Positions 1 through 7,688 of a stretch of DNA of 20,363 nucleotides are shown here, piece after piece; position 1 is the first letter of the stretch; each line of letters begins with the position of its first letter. Position numbers and translations under genes: made by a program. Source of the stretch: Methanobacteriota archaeon (GTDB taxonomy: Archaea; Thermoplasmatota; Poseidoniia; Poseidoniales; Poseidoniaceae); contig PBUZ01000007.1 in assembly GCA_002728035.1 (NCBI GenBank), positions 26,377 to 46,739 of the forward strand. Direction: 5' to 3'. A model generated the notes under the pieces. That model had not been told where the DNA came from and did not search any database. It worked only from the letters and a program-made list of their open reading frames with translations.

Positions 1-240
1 CTCGGTGTTTCTGGGCGATTGGCAGAGGTCAAGATTCGTTACACGGGTTTTGAAACCCACACTTCAGGTCGCAGCATACCCGTCGCCATGGATGATGCAG
101 CCGTGTTCAAACGTCTCGCACGTACATTGTTTGCGACCAATATTGAATCACATAGGAGCGTGCGTCTCATCGGTTTTCGATTGGGGCAACTCGAAATTCT
201 CCCATCACGCCAACTCACCCTCTTTGATGAGGATGAATGA
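1..240 (+). CDS. dinB: DNA polymerase IV (Y-family), C-terminal fragment
   Basis: This is the 3' end of a gene that begins outside the window. Frame 1 is open from base 1 and ends at TGA 238-240, giving 79 residues. The fragment resembles the little-finger domain of DinB/Pol IV, a low-fidelity polymerase that copies past damaged DNA. The recognisable pattern is a strand like VKIRYTGFETHT, then a helix with FKRLARTLF, then a strand like VRLIGFRLGQLE. The chain ends in QLTLFDEDE. QLTLF matches the bacterial sliding-clamp-binding pentapeptide (consensus QL[S/D]LF) better than the archaeal PIP box, because no aromatic pair follows. The palm and finger domains with the catalytic acidic residues lie upstream and cannot be checked. 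The gene converges on valS with one base between the stop codons. The family call is fairly sure; the exact subfamily is less so. Confidence 0.8.
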   Translation, partial: LGVSGRLAEVKIRYTGFETHTSGRSIPVAMDDAAVFKRLARTLFATNIESHRSVRLIGFRLGQLEILPSRQLTLFDEDE

Positions 241-241
241 C

Positions 242-2734
242 TCACTCAAGTTGGTGCATTCGGGTGAGTGTTGCTGAAAACTCTGCCAATTCATCGGGTA
301 CAGCGATGCCAGAAATGGGTTGATTGAGCGAGATACCGGCTTCCTTTTTTGCGCCCCATGTGTTGCCGTTGAATTCCTGGAGTGCATGAGAAAGACCACA
401 CAGACGGGCCCCTTCTTCACTTCCTTCACCAACTTCCGCAAGCGGTGGATGAGGGAATTCGTCAACCTCAACCGCTGAATGTTCGTAAACGGTGCTCGTG
501 ATGTGGTGGGTAAAGAACGGGCAAACGGGGCTGAATGCAGCCATGAAATCCCGAACGATGCGATGCAGCGTCCATGCAGCCCGTTGGTCATCGTCGTAAA
601 GACGAGACTTGACCATCTCGAGGTAATGGCTTGGTAGAAGGCCTGTTCCAAAGGTCTTCAGTGCCTGTGTTGCCGTGTATATGTCAAGCGATGCCCATGC
701 GGATTCAACGGTGGCCATGGTGGATTGGAATTCCGCCAGAATCCATCGATCCTCGGGCATCAAGTCTTCAGGGACATGTTCGAGGTCGGCGGGCACATCG
801 AATTGTGAGGTGAACCGAGCGACGTTGAACAATTTTGTCAAGACACCAAAATATTTCTTCTCAATTTCCTCTGGGTTGATGTGGAAATCATCACCGACTT
901 GCGCATCACAAGCCTTCCAGAGACGGAAACATTCACTTCCAATCTTGTTGGCTCTGAGTTTTACTGAACCGTCAGGACCTTTGACGCTCCACGAGCCTGT
1001 TCGGCCACCTGCGCCGCATTCAAGGACCGAATCAGCGTCGATGCCGTTGCCCAAAGATTTGCTCATTTTTCGACCCCAAGGGTCCATTCCCAAACCATCG
1101 ATCCACACATGCTGGAATCCAGGTTGGTCAAGCACAAGCGTTGATTTCAGAAGGGTGTAATAGAGCCATGTCCGCACGATTTCTTTGCCCTGTGGTCTCA
1201 AAGCCGTGGGGAATGCTTTGGCAAAAACTTCTGGCTGGTTGAGATAGCCGCTCACGAACAAGTTCGAATTGGAAGAGTCCATCCACGTGTCGAACACCTT
1301 TTCCTCGCCTGTTAGTTGGCCAAGGGAGGACTTCAGTTCATCGTAGTCGCCGAGGTCCTCTCTGGATTCCCTGTCCAAGACGCGACTGCCTGTGGGAGGC
1401 ATTTCCTTCCAGGGTTGAACATACGTCCCAGAGGGTGGAACGACGACTTTGCGCTCATCTTCACTGTACCAGATGGGGATCTCAGTATGGTACCAGCGAC
1501 GACGGCTGATGGGCCAATCGATGCTGATGTTGTCCATCCAGTCGAGCAAGAACTGTCGGTTTCTGACCGGATGGAAGTCAATGTCTTCGATGTGTTCTTT
1601 CATGCGTTCTTGGATATGCGTTTGCCGCACATACCATTCCTTGAGGAGAATAATTTCAACGGGATTTTTCCCTCGTTCAGAGACAGGGATGTCTTGCTCC
1701 CGTTCAACGGCTTGGACAAGGTTCCCGTCGGCCTCGAGCAGTTCGATGGCCTTGTTTCGAGCCTCAAGCACCTTCATTCCATGAAGCGGACCTGCGACTT
1801 CGGTCATCTTGCCTTCAAGGTCAATGGCTTGAAACGGCGTCAGGCCGAGTTCTCTAAACACGGCGACATCGTTTTGGTCACCAAAGGAACACACCATGAG
1901 CACACCCGTTCCAAAGTCGGATTTTACAGAAGGGTGCTGCATGATCTTCACGCTTGTTGAGCGTCCATCGCTCGGCATTGGAAGCGTGATGTCCTTTCCA
2001 ACCAGATGCTGATAGCGTTCATCATCAGGGTGAACGACCACCACGCCACATGCACAAATCATCTCTGGGCGAGTCGTGGAAATCACCAATTCTGTTCCGT
2101 CTTCACATGTCCACTTTACGTCAACGAGTTTGGTCGTTCGTGGTAGACGTTCAACTTCGGCATCCGCAATGGTGGTTCCTTCAACAGGGTCGTAGATGTT
2201 GGGTCGAAGGTCTTCAATGATGTCACCTTTCTTGAACAACTCAACGAAGATTGATTGCGTTACACTTCGATAATCGGGAGCGTCGGTAAGGTATTCTCGG
2301 TCGAAATCGCAGGAAAGGCCAACGCGTTTTGCAGTTGTCCTCATCGCTTGGGTGAAGGTTTCGATGGTCGTCTGACAAAGGCTGAGGAATTCCTCACGAT
2401 CATAAGTTTTCATTTTGCGTTTGGTGTTTTTTTCCACCGTGAATTCAATGTTGATTCCGTTTCGATCAACACCCCATGGAAAGTACACCTCCTTGCCCAA
2501 CAAACGCTGACTTCTTGCGATGACATCGATCATTGAATACTGTGCCACGGCACCGATATGCCAGGTGCCAGAGGGGTAGGGGGGTGGCGTGTCAATGACG
2601 AACAATTCTTTTCCACTGTCAGGATTGAAGGCGTATCGGCCATTGTAGGCCTCTGCATCTTCGTAGTGTTGTGCTTGTATGGCTTTTTCGAGGTCGATTG
2701 ACCAACGCTTTTCTGGGAGTTTTGGGGCTGGCAT
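242..2734 (-). CDS. valS: Valyl-tRNA synthetase (archaeal type)
   Basis: Class I aminoacyl-tRNA synthetase that charges tRNA-Val with valine, 830 residues from the chosen start. Near the N-terminus is PPPYPSG followed by HIGA (residues 59-62), the HIGH signature with Ala in the last place. The CP1 editing domain is marked by TTRPE and by FGTGVLMVCSFGDQND, the form I associate with archaeal ValRS; the Asp that contacts the substrate amino group is kept. KMSKS is at 556-560 and is followed by SLGNGID. Between this loop and the FRLW helix lie about 20 extra residues (about 576-597, rich in Gly, Lys and Ser). The chain ends after the anticodon-binding helical domain, without the long C-terminal coiled coil of bacterial ValRS. 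An in-frame GTG at 2743 is possible, but ATG 2734 has AGGTGA five bases upstream. IleRS is the main alternative, and the editing loop favours ValRS. Confidence 0.88.
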   Translation of the reverse strand: MPAPKLPEKRWSIDLEKAIQAQHYEDAEAYNGRYAFNPDSGKELFVIDTPPPYPSGTWHIGAVAQYSMIDVIARSQRLLGKEVYFPWGVDRNGINIEFTVEKNTKRKMKTYDREEFLSLCQTTIETFTQAMRTTAKRVGLSCDFDREYLTDAPDYRSVTQSIFVELFKKGDIIEDLRPNIYDPVEGTTIADAEVERLPRTTKLVDVKWTCEDGTELVISTTRPEMICACGVVVVHPDDERYQHLVGKDITLPMPSDGRSTSVKIMQHPSVKSDFGTGVLMVCSFGDQNDVAVFRELGLTPFQAIDLEGKMTEVAGPLHGMKVLEARNKAIELLEADGNLVQAVEREQDIPVSERGKNPVEIILLKEWYVRQTHIQERMKEHIEDIDFHPVRNRQFLLDWMDNISIDWPISRRRWYHTEIPIWYSEDERKVVVPPSGTYVQPWKEMPPTGSRVLDRESREDLGDYDELKSSLGQLTGEEKVFDTWMDSSNSNLFVSGYLNQPEVFAKAFPTALRPQGKEIVRTWLYYTLLKSTLVLDQPGFQHVWIDGLGMDPWGRKMSKSLGNGIDADSVLECGAGGRTGSWSVKGPDGSVKLRANKIGSECFRLWKACDAQVGDDFHINPEEIEKKYFGVLTKLFNVARFTSQFDVPADLEHVPEDLMPEDRWILAEFQSTMATVESAWASLDIYTATQALKTFGTGLLPSHYLEMVKSRLYDDDQRAAWTLHRIVRDFMAAFSPVCPFFTHHITSTVYEHSAVEVDEFPHPPLAEVGEGSEEGARLCGLSHALQEFNGNTWGAKKEAGISLNQPISGIAVPDELAEFSATLTRMHQLE

Positions 2735-2739
2735 TTGCC

Positions 2740-2745
2740 TCACCT
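2740..2745 (-). promoter_or_regulatory. Shine-Dalgarno site of valS
   Basis: On the minus strand AGGTGA sits five bases before ATG 2734. It matches the complement of the 16S rRNA tail and decides the start in favour of the ATG over the GTG at 2743, which overlaps this site. Confidence 0.6.
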
Positions 2746-2890
2746 GGCCCCGCCTCGGTCAATGAGGTGGGTCCACCCTGTCGGATGTGGGGCATCATTT
2801 CAACCCGTCGGCCCCCAACGCCTGCGGATTTGGTGGATGTGTGTCCGTGGCGAAGGTAAGGCTTTGAAGGGTCTGCGTCTCCCCAAGACT

Positions 2891-2897
2891 GAGGTGG
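2891..2897 (+). promoter_or_regulatory. Shine-Dalgarno site of the MMPL exporter gene
   Basis: GAGGTGG lies four bases before ATG 2902, a close match to the 16S tail complement. It supports that start. Confidence 0.6.
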
Positions 2898-2901
2898 CGG
2901 T

Positions 2902-5900
2902 ATGGCGAAATCCGATGACCCATCAGACGCTCCCGTAAACGACGACAAATTGGAAGGAAATCGTCGTCTTGATATCATCACGGAGAAAAGCCGTTCCGTT
3001 CGAGACCAGCTGACTGGCCAGATGAAGGCCCTCGATTCAAAGCGGGCACTTGACGCTGTCCTCGAAGCGCCGAAGCGGTTCAAGCGTGAATGGCAGAAGA
3101 CAGGGGCGACGGGTGCGATCACGAAGTTCCCAATTCCAACCATCCTCGTGTTCCTCCTCCTTACCGTTTACTTTGTTACGCAATCAGGATTTTTGGACGG
3201 AACAAGTTTTGATGACGACCCCGACAATCCCGCGCTAAACGTGAACGGGGATTTGGAAGTGTATCTTCCCGATGGAAGTCGCGTCGCCGAGCTGATTGGT
3301 AAAGTGGAGGAGGATTGGTCCACCAACGTCATGGTCGTGTACATTGAATCCACGACATACAACGTCACCGACCAGCGTATTTTACAAGAGATCAGTTATG
3401 TTGAAAACATTCTCAATCCATACCTTTCGGATGATTCGGACGATGTGATTTACATCCTGTCGCTTTCAACGGTGCTGAAAGAAGTCAATTCCAGTGCGCC
3501 GAGGATTCGTGAAGCCATCATCACAGAGGTGGGTGAACTGGGCTGTTCCAGCGACCCGACGGAAGATTGTCCATCCAGGGAATTGGCTGAAAACATCAAC
3601 GAACTTGCGGAACAAACGGACGACCAGTTCGGAGGCTCGTACGAAATTCCGAGCCAGACGACCATTGACCTCGTCGTTGGTGAGATGTACACCGATGAGG
3701 GTGAGCCAACAGCGGGCATGAACAAACTTGCTCGCGACATTGAAGGCGCGGAAGATGGCGGTCCAGACGGCTTGCTTGACCGAGCGATCATGGCCATTGC
3801 CGTTACGGAAGACCGCCCTGCCAAAGAGATCATTGCAGACACACAAGAAGTTCTTGACACTATTTCTCGTCTTGAGCGCGCCTGTGAATTCGACGCCAAT
3901 GGCGAGCCGGTGGAATCCGAGGGATTGTGCGATTGGGAAGACCTCGGTCTTTCGATGATTTTGACGGGTCCAGTGCCCATTACCAACGCCGTCACCGAAT
4001 TCTCGTTCCGCCTGTTTTGGGAAATCTTCCCCATGGCGGTTGTTCTCGTCGCCATGGGTTTGTTTGTGTTCCACTCCGACCTGCTTCAAGCAGGGTTGAC
4101 GGGCATGCGTCCGCTCCAAGGATTCAAGGTGGTGGTCATTGCGGGTTTGCCGACGTTATGTGCAGTGTTCTGGACACTCGGGCTGATCGGTGCAACCAAT
4201 TACGAAGTGACGATGACGGTCATTATCGTAGGGCCTATTTTGCTCGCGTTGGGGGTCTCTTATGGCCTGCACATCACCAATCGCTACGCTGAGGAGGAAG
4301 GAACCAAAGGCGAGAAAATGAAGGCCTCATTGACCTCGACCGGCCGGGCGGTCTTCCTCTCCGCTGTTACGACGGTCATCGGTTTCATTTCGTTGGTCTT
4401 CACGCCGATGGCGCCGATTCAGACCGTCGGTATCGCCCTTTCAGGCGGCATTGTCATCGTCTACATTCTCACCATGTTCATGGTGCCAAACCTCACGCTC
4501 ATTCTTGACTTAAAGAAACCAAAACATCCTCCACTCAAGGCATTTGATGTTCTTGTGGATGTTCCCGTGAAGTACAACAAAGGTGTGCTGGCGGTGTTCG
4601 CCCTTTTCATTTTACTCTCTGCGACCATCGGTCAAAGCAATGTCGAAGAGAACATCGATCTGCTCGGAATGGCTCCAGAAGGTGAATCTCCTGTTGTGAA
4701 AATGAAACAGTACAGCAAGGAATTCGAGGCCGGACAAGTTGGCATGATCCTCGTGAACGGTAACGTCAGTGGTGATTTTAACGACGATGACACGTCAAAC
4801 GACGACCCGGTTGAACTGTTACAGAAAATAGACAACCTCGAAGCATCCCTGAATACGGTTGAGAACACGACGGCTGTTTCTGTTGTCTTTTTGATGAAAT
4901 CCTCGGGGATACAGGTGACCGTATCGGGTGAACAAGTGAACGATTTGCTTCAACTTGTTCCGTGTGGGGGCAACGAAGTTTGTGAAGATGTCAAAACCAC
5001 TGCCGATGTATTGCTGAACCAAAGCCAGTCCATTGACGGGTCGTTCTGGGATGTCGTCAACGACCCTGATGATTTCGGACTTCCCGGTTCCCAACAAACG
5101 CAGATTTTCCTGCTGGACATCTTCTATGCATCGTTGACCAAGGAAACGCGTGAAATCTTTGTCAGCGACGACTTCGGGCGTTCACTCATTTATGTTGACA
5201 TGCCGTTCATTCCAGTTGCTGACACCGCCAAGAGCGTTGATATCGTGAATGCTGAGGCTGCAAAGTTCCAAGGCAAGTATGGTGAAACTGCAGAAGAACT
5301 CACCGGTGTCGCAGCGACGGCCATCGAGGTCAACGAACTGATCGTTGGCTCGCAATGGACATCGCTTGGATTTGCCATCATCCTCACGCTGATCACGCTC
5401 GCCGTTGTGTTCAGGGACATACGGTATTCCATCTGGACAACTTCTCCTGTGATCGCCACGGTCGCTTTACAGTGGTTGGTGATGTGGCGGATGGATGTAC
5501 CACTGTCCTTGGTGACGGTGATGATTGGTTCAATTCTCGTGGGGGTTGGTGTTGACTTTTCGATTCACATCGCGAACCGTATACGAGAATTGGGTGGTGG
5601 CATTCCAGCCATCCGAAGTGCCGCTGTAGGGACCGGTATGTCGTTGTTTGAAGCGGCAGTTGTAACCTCGTTGGGTATGTTCACGGCCTACAACATTCCC
5701 ATTCCCGAAATTCAGCCGTTCATCACGGTGATTTTGATCCTCTTGTGGGTCGCAGCAGCAAGCGCCCTGATTCTCCTCCCTGCCATTTTCGTCACCCTTG
5801 AGAAGATGGGCATTGGTGCGGTGAGTGGTGGGAACAACATGGCCAAGAAACTCGGATTGATTCGTACGCATCAGGCTGCGGATGACGTGATGGAAGCGGC

Positions 5901-5931
5901 GTTGCTCGACGATGTTGTTGATGCTTGGTGA
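2902..5931 (+). CDS. RND-superfamily (MMPL/Patched-like) exporter
   Basis: Predicted proton-driven exporter in the cytoplasmic membrane, 1009 residues; the substrate is unknown, and lipids or hydrophobic compounds are usual for the family. The layout is the duplicated RND plan: a cytoplasmic N-terminal stretch of about 75 residues, TM1 (about 79-96), a large external domain (about 97-370), TM2-6 (about 375-535), TM7 (about 561-577), a second external domain (578-815) and TM8-12 (about 820-960). The external loops are acidic and carry many N-x-S/T sites. The TM10 motif GVGVDFSIHIANR keeps the acidic residue (D885). The matching place in TM4, LGVSYGLHITNR, has Ser453 instead of Asp. The cytoplasmic tail ends at 1009. 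The strong Shine-Dalgarno GAGGTGG supports the start. The gene leads the plus-strand run, diverging from valS, with the EVE gene 38 bases downstream. No periplasmic adaptor or outer-membrane partner is nearby, as expected for a single-membrane archaeon. Confidence 0.85.
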   Translation: MAKSDDPSDAPVNDDKLEGNRRLDIITEKSRSVRDQLTGQMKALDSKRALDAVLEAPKRFKREWQKTGATGAITKFPIPTILVFLLLTVYFVTQSGFLDGTSFDDDPDNPALNVNGDLEVYLPDGSRVAELIGKVEEDWSTNVMVVYIESTTYNVTDQRILQEISYVENILNPYLSDDSDDVIYILSLSTVLKEVNSSAPRIREAIITEVGELGCSSDPTEDCPSRELAENINELAEQTDDQFGGSYEIPSQTTIDLVVGEMYTDEGEPTAGMNKLARDIEGAEDGGPDGLLDRAIMAIAVTEDRPAKEIIADTQEVLDTISRLERACEFDANGEPVESEGLCDWEDLGLSMILTGPVPITNAVTEFSFRLFWEIFPMAVVLVAMGLFVFHSDLLQAGLTGMRPLQGFKVVVIAGLPTLCAVFWTLGLIGATNYEVTMTVIIVGPILLALGVSYGLHITNRYAEEEGTKGEKMKASLTSTGRAVFLSAVTTVIGFISLVFTPMAPIQTVGIALSGGIVIVYILTMFMVPNLTLILDLKKPKHPPLKAFDVLVDVPVKYNKGVLAVFALFILLSATIGQSNVEENIDLLGMAPEGESPVVKMKQYSKEFEAGQVGMILVNGNVSGDFNDDDTSNDDPVELLQKIDNLEASLNTVENTTAVSVVFLMKSSGIQVTVSGEQVNDLLQLVPCGGNEVCEDVKTTADVLLNQSQSIDGSFWDVVNDPDDFGLPGSQQTQIFLLDIFYASLTKETREIFVSDDFGRSLIYVDMPFIPVADTAKSVDIVNAEAAKFQGKYGETAEELTGVAATAIEVNELIVGSQWTSLGFAIILTLITLAVVFRDIRYSIWTTSPVIATVALQWLVMWRMDVPLSLVTVMIGSILVGVGVDFSIHIANRIRELGGGIPAIRSAAVGTGMSLFEAAVVTSLGMFTAYNIPIPEIQPFITVILILLWVAAASALILLPAIFVTLEKMGIGAVSGGNNMAKKLGLIRTHQAADDVMEAALLDDVVDAW

Positions 5932-5969
5932 GCGAGCATTCCATAGACCCCGTAGGTCTCCGATGGGAC

Positions 5970-6440
5970 ATGAACCACTGGCTGATGAAATCCGAGTTGG
6001 ATGTTTATCCCTATGCTCAACTGGTCGCTGACGGAAAAACGCACTGGGATGGAGTCCGCAATTATCAGGCTCGCAACATGATGCGGGATTTGATGAAAGA
6101 AGGTGACTTGGTGTTGTTCTATCATTCCAACACCAAGCCGCCACACGTTGCAGGTGTCGCTCGCATCGTTCGAGAGGGTTATCCCGACTTTACCTCTTGG
6201 GATGCTGACGGAAAATATTTTGATGAAAAATCAACACCTGAAAGTCCACGTTGGTTTATGGTGGACATTGAACCGGTTCGCGAATTACCGATGGTTGACC
6301 TCCAATCGATGAAGGAGAATCCGAACTTGGAAGGAATGCCGCTGCTGCGACGCGGTCAACGACTTTCGGTTCAACCAGTTTCATCTGAGGAATTCGATGA
6401 AGTGCTCCGTATGGCTGGAGTTGGCCGAAGCGATCTCTGA
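5970..6440 (+). CDS. EVE-domain protein (THYN1-like)
   Basis: Small soluble protein of 156 residues that is essentially one EVE domain, the PUA/YTH-related fold proposed to bind modified bases in nucleic acid. Diagnostic pieces are MNHWLMKSE at the N-terminus (family form MNYWLMKSEP), GDLVLFYHSN and VAGVARIVREGYPDFTSWD in the middle, then STPESPRWFMVDIE and PLLRRGQRLSVQPV near the end. This is a full-length match to the stand-alone bacterial and eukaryotic THYN1 type. The reading frame is open back to TTG 5925, which would overlap the exporter stop. I chose ATG 5970 because family members begin exactly with this motif. The Shine-Dalgarno is weak (AGGT about 13 bases upstream), so translational coupling with the gene upstream is possible. 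The aminotransferase starts 15 bases downstream. The physiological role is unknown, and nothing in the neighbourhood suggests a restriction or defence island. Confidence 0.9.
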   Translation: MNHWLMKSELDVYPYAQLVADGKTHWDGVRNYQARNMMRDLMKEGDLVLFYHSNTKPPHVAGVARIVREGYPDFTSWDADGKYFDEKSTPESPRWFMVDIEPVRELPMVDLQSMKENPNLEGMPLLRRGQRLSVQPVSSEEFDEVLRMAGVGRSDL

Positions 6441-6445
6441 CACAT

Positions 6446-6452
6446 AGGTGAT
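6446..6452 (+). promoter_or_regulatory. Shine-Dalgarno site of the aminotransferase gene
   Basis: AGGTGAT sits just after the EVE gene stop and three bases before ATG 6456. It is a strong 16S-tail match at short spacing and supports this start. Confidence 0.55.
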
Positions 6453-6455
6453 GAT

Positions 6456-7667
6456 ATGCCTGACCCAATACCTGTCTCTTCTCGGGCCGCTTCGATTGAG
6501 TATGCCATACGGGATGTTGTTGTTCCTGCAACGCGTCTCGAACAGCAAGGCCACACCATCTTGAAACTCAACATCGGCGACCCCATCGCTTACCCAGGCC
6601 TACCAACTCCATCGCATATGGTGGAGGCCTACGCTGCTGCCCTCTCGAATGGACACAACGGGTATTCACCCTCCTATGGCCTTCCTGCATTGCGCCAAGC
6701 GATTGCAGAGGATGAACAACGGAAGGGTTGGTCTGCAAACTCCGATGACATCTATGTCTGCCACGGCGTGACGGAGGCGTTGCAGTTGATTTTCGCCGCC
6801 GTGCTTGAGCAAGGCTCCAAAGTGCTTGCTCCAGGCCCGCATTATCCGCCCTACATGGCTTATCCGCAGATGTACGGCGGTCAGACGATCGAGTACAAAC
6901 TGCACAGTCGTGATGGTTGGCGTCCAGATTTTGACGACATAGCCTCAAAAATGGACGATGATGTTCGTTTGTTGGTGCTCATCAACCCCAACAATCCATG
7001 CGGCACTGTTTGCGGAGCCGATGATGTGGATCGTTTGTTGGCGATCGCCGAGCAATATCCCAACTGCATCGTCGTTGCCGATGAGATTTACGACGGTCTT
7101 GACTTCACCAACACTCATGTGTCAACAGCAAGCAGGAGCACCACGGTGCCCGTCATCGCTCTTAACGGCGTCTCAAAAGTCTACTACGCTCCAGGTTGGC
7201 GAATTGGTTACATGGCGTTGCACGACCCGACACAACGGTTGTCTTTGGTGCGTGATGGGCTTGAACGGCTGTTACGTTCACGACTCTGTGCTTCAACACC
7301 AGCTCAACTGGGCTACCTCGCAGGGTTAACTGGTGACCGTGCATGGATGGATGCCTACGCATCACGGGTTGAAGAGCAGCGCAATCATTGCCTTAGCCGT
7401 ATTTCACAGATTGAGGGTCTTGAAGTTGAACGTCCGGGAGGAGCATTCTATATGTTTATTCGACTTACCGATGAGCGCTGGGCAAATGATGACAAAGCCT
7501 TCGTGCTTCAGTTGCTTGAGGAGGAACACGTGTTGCTCGTTCATGGAAGTGGATTTTCACCGGACCTCGGAAAGGGCCATGTTCGCTTGGTCTATTTGGC
7601 CGATGTTGATGTGCTTGACGAAGCCTTTGACCGCATTGATGAATTTCTGCAAAGGCATCGAAAGTAG
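6456..7667 (+). CDS. PLP-dependent aminotransferase, alanine aminotransferase type
   Basis: Class I/II aminotransferase of 403 residues, fold type I. It most resembles the archaeal alanine aminotransferase described in Pyrococcus and the AlaA group, which exchange the amino group between alanine and pyruvate, usually with glutamate/2-oxoglutarate. The N-terminal part IEYAIRDVVVPATRLE, then LKLNIGDP, is characteristic. Active-site elements are in place: NPNNPCG (177-183), DEIYDG with Asp209 for the pyridine nitrogen, SKVYYAPGWRIGY with Lys241 as the Schiff-base lysine, and a C-terminal Arg in HVRLVYL for the substrate carboxylate. It is a soluble cytoplasmic enzyme. The gap of 21 bases to the next gene suggests co-transcription. 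Aspartate or broad-specificity aminotransferase is the alternative; substrate choice cannot be read from sequence alone. Confidence 0.88.
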   Translation: MPDPIPVSSRAASIEYAIRDVVVPATRLEQQGHTILKLNIGDPIAYPGLPTPSHMVEAYAAALSNGHNGYSPSYGLPALRQAIAEDEQRKGWSANSDDIYVCHGVTEALQLIFAAVLEQGSKVLAPGPHYPPYMAYPQMYGGQTIEYKLHSRDGWRPDFDDIASKMDDDVRLLVLINPNNPCGTVCGADDVDRLLAIAEQYPNCIVVADEIYDGLDFTNTHVSTASRSTTVPVIALNGVSKVYYAPGWRIGYMALHDPTQRLSLVRDGLERLLRSRLCASTPAQLGYLAGLTGDRAWMDAYASRVEEQRNHCLSRISQIEGLEVERPGGAFYMFIRLTDERWANDDKAFVLQLLEEEHVLLVHGSGFSPDLGKGHVRLVYLADVDVLDEAFDRIDEFLQRHRK

Positions 7668-7676
7668 GTGCAATGC

Positions 7677-7681
7677 GGAGG
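7677..7681 (+). promoter_or_regulatory. Shine-Dalgarno site deciding the start of the membrane-TPR gene
   Basis: GGAGG with a seven-base spacer before ATG 7689. The frame also offers GTG 7668 directly after the preceding stop codon, but that start would place this ribosome site inside the gene, so ATG 7689 is preferred. Confidence 0.7.
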
Positions 7682-7688
7682 AATTTTG

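Larger units (their letters stand above)
2735..2901. promoter_or_regulatory. Divergent intergenic region, valS / MMPL exporter
   Basis: This 167-base stretch separates the two divergent starts and must hold both promoters. It is GC-rich and I see no convincing archaeal TATA box on either strand. It contains a short perfect inverted repeat, GGTGG-GT-CCACC (2766-2777), and a weak GGGGC/GCCCC stem (2789-2793 with 2811-2815). I tried to fold tRNA-like structures here and found none. No ORF in this gap looks real. Confidence 0.5.

Noticed and set aside
1316..1960. Plus-strand ORF of 214 codons inside valS
   Set aside because: It lies fully antisense to conserved synthetase sequence, has no family resemblance and no ribosome site.
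2744..2890. Possible tRNA or structured RNA in the divergent region
   Set aside because: No cloverleaf, T-loop or CCA-compatible acceptor stem can be formed; only short weak stems are present.
3466..4119. Overlapping minus-strand ORFs of about 200 codons inside the exporter gene
   Set aside because: They are antisense to a well-supported RND protein and are low-complexity in composition, with no recognisable motif.
5925..5969. TTG start of the EVE protein overlapping the exporter stop
   Set aside because: EVE proteins characteristically start with the MN-x-WLMKSE motif, which begins at ATG 5970.
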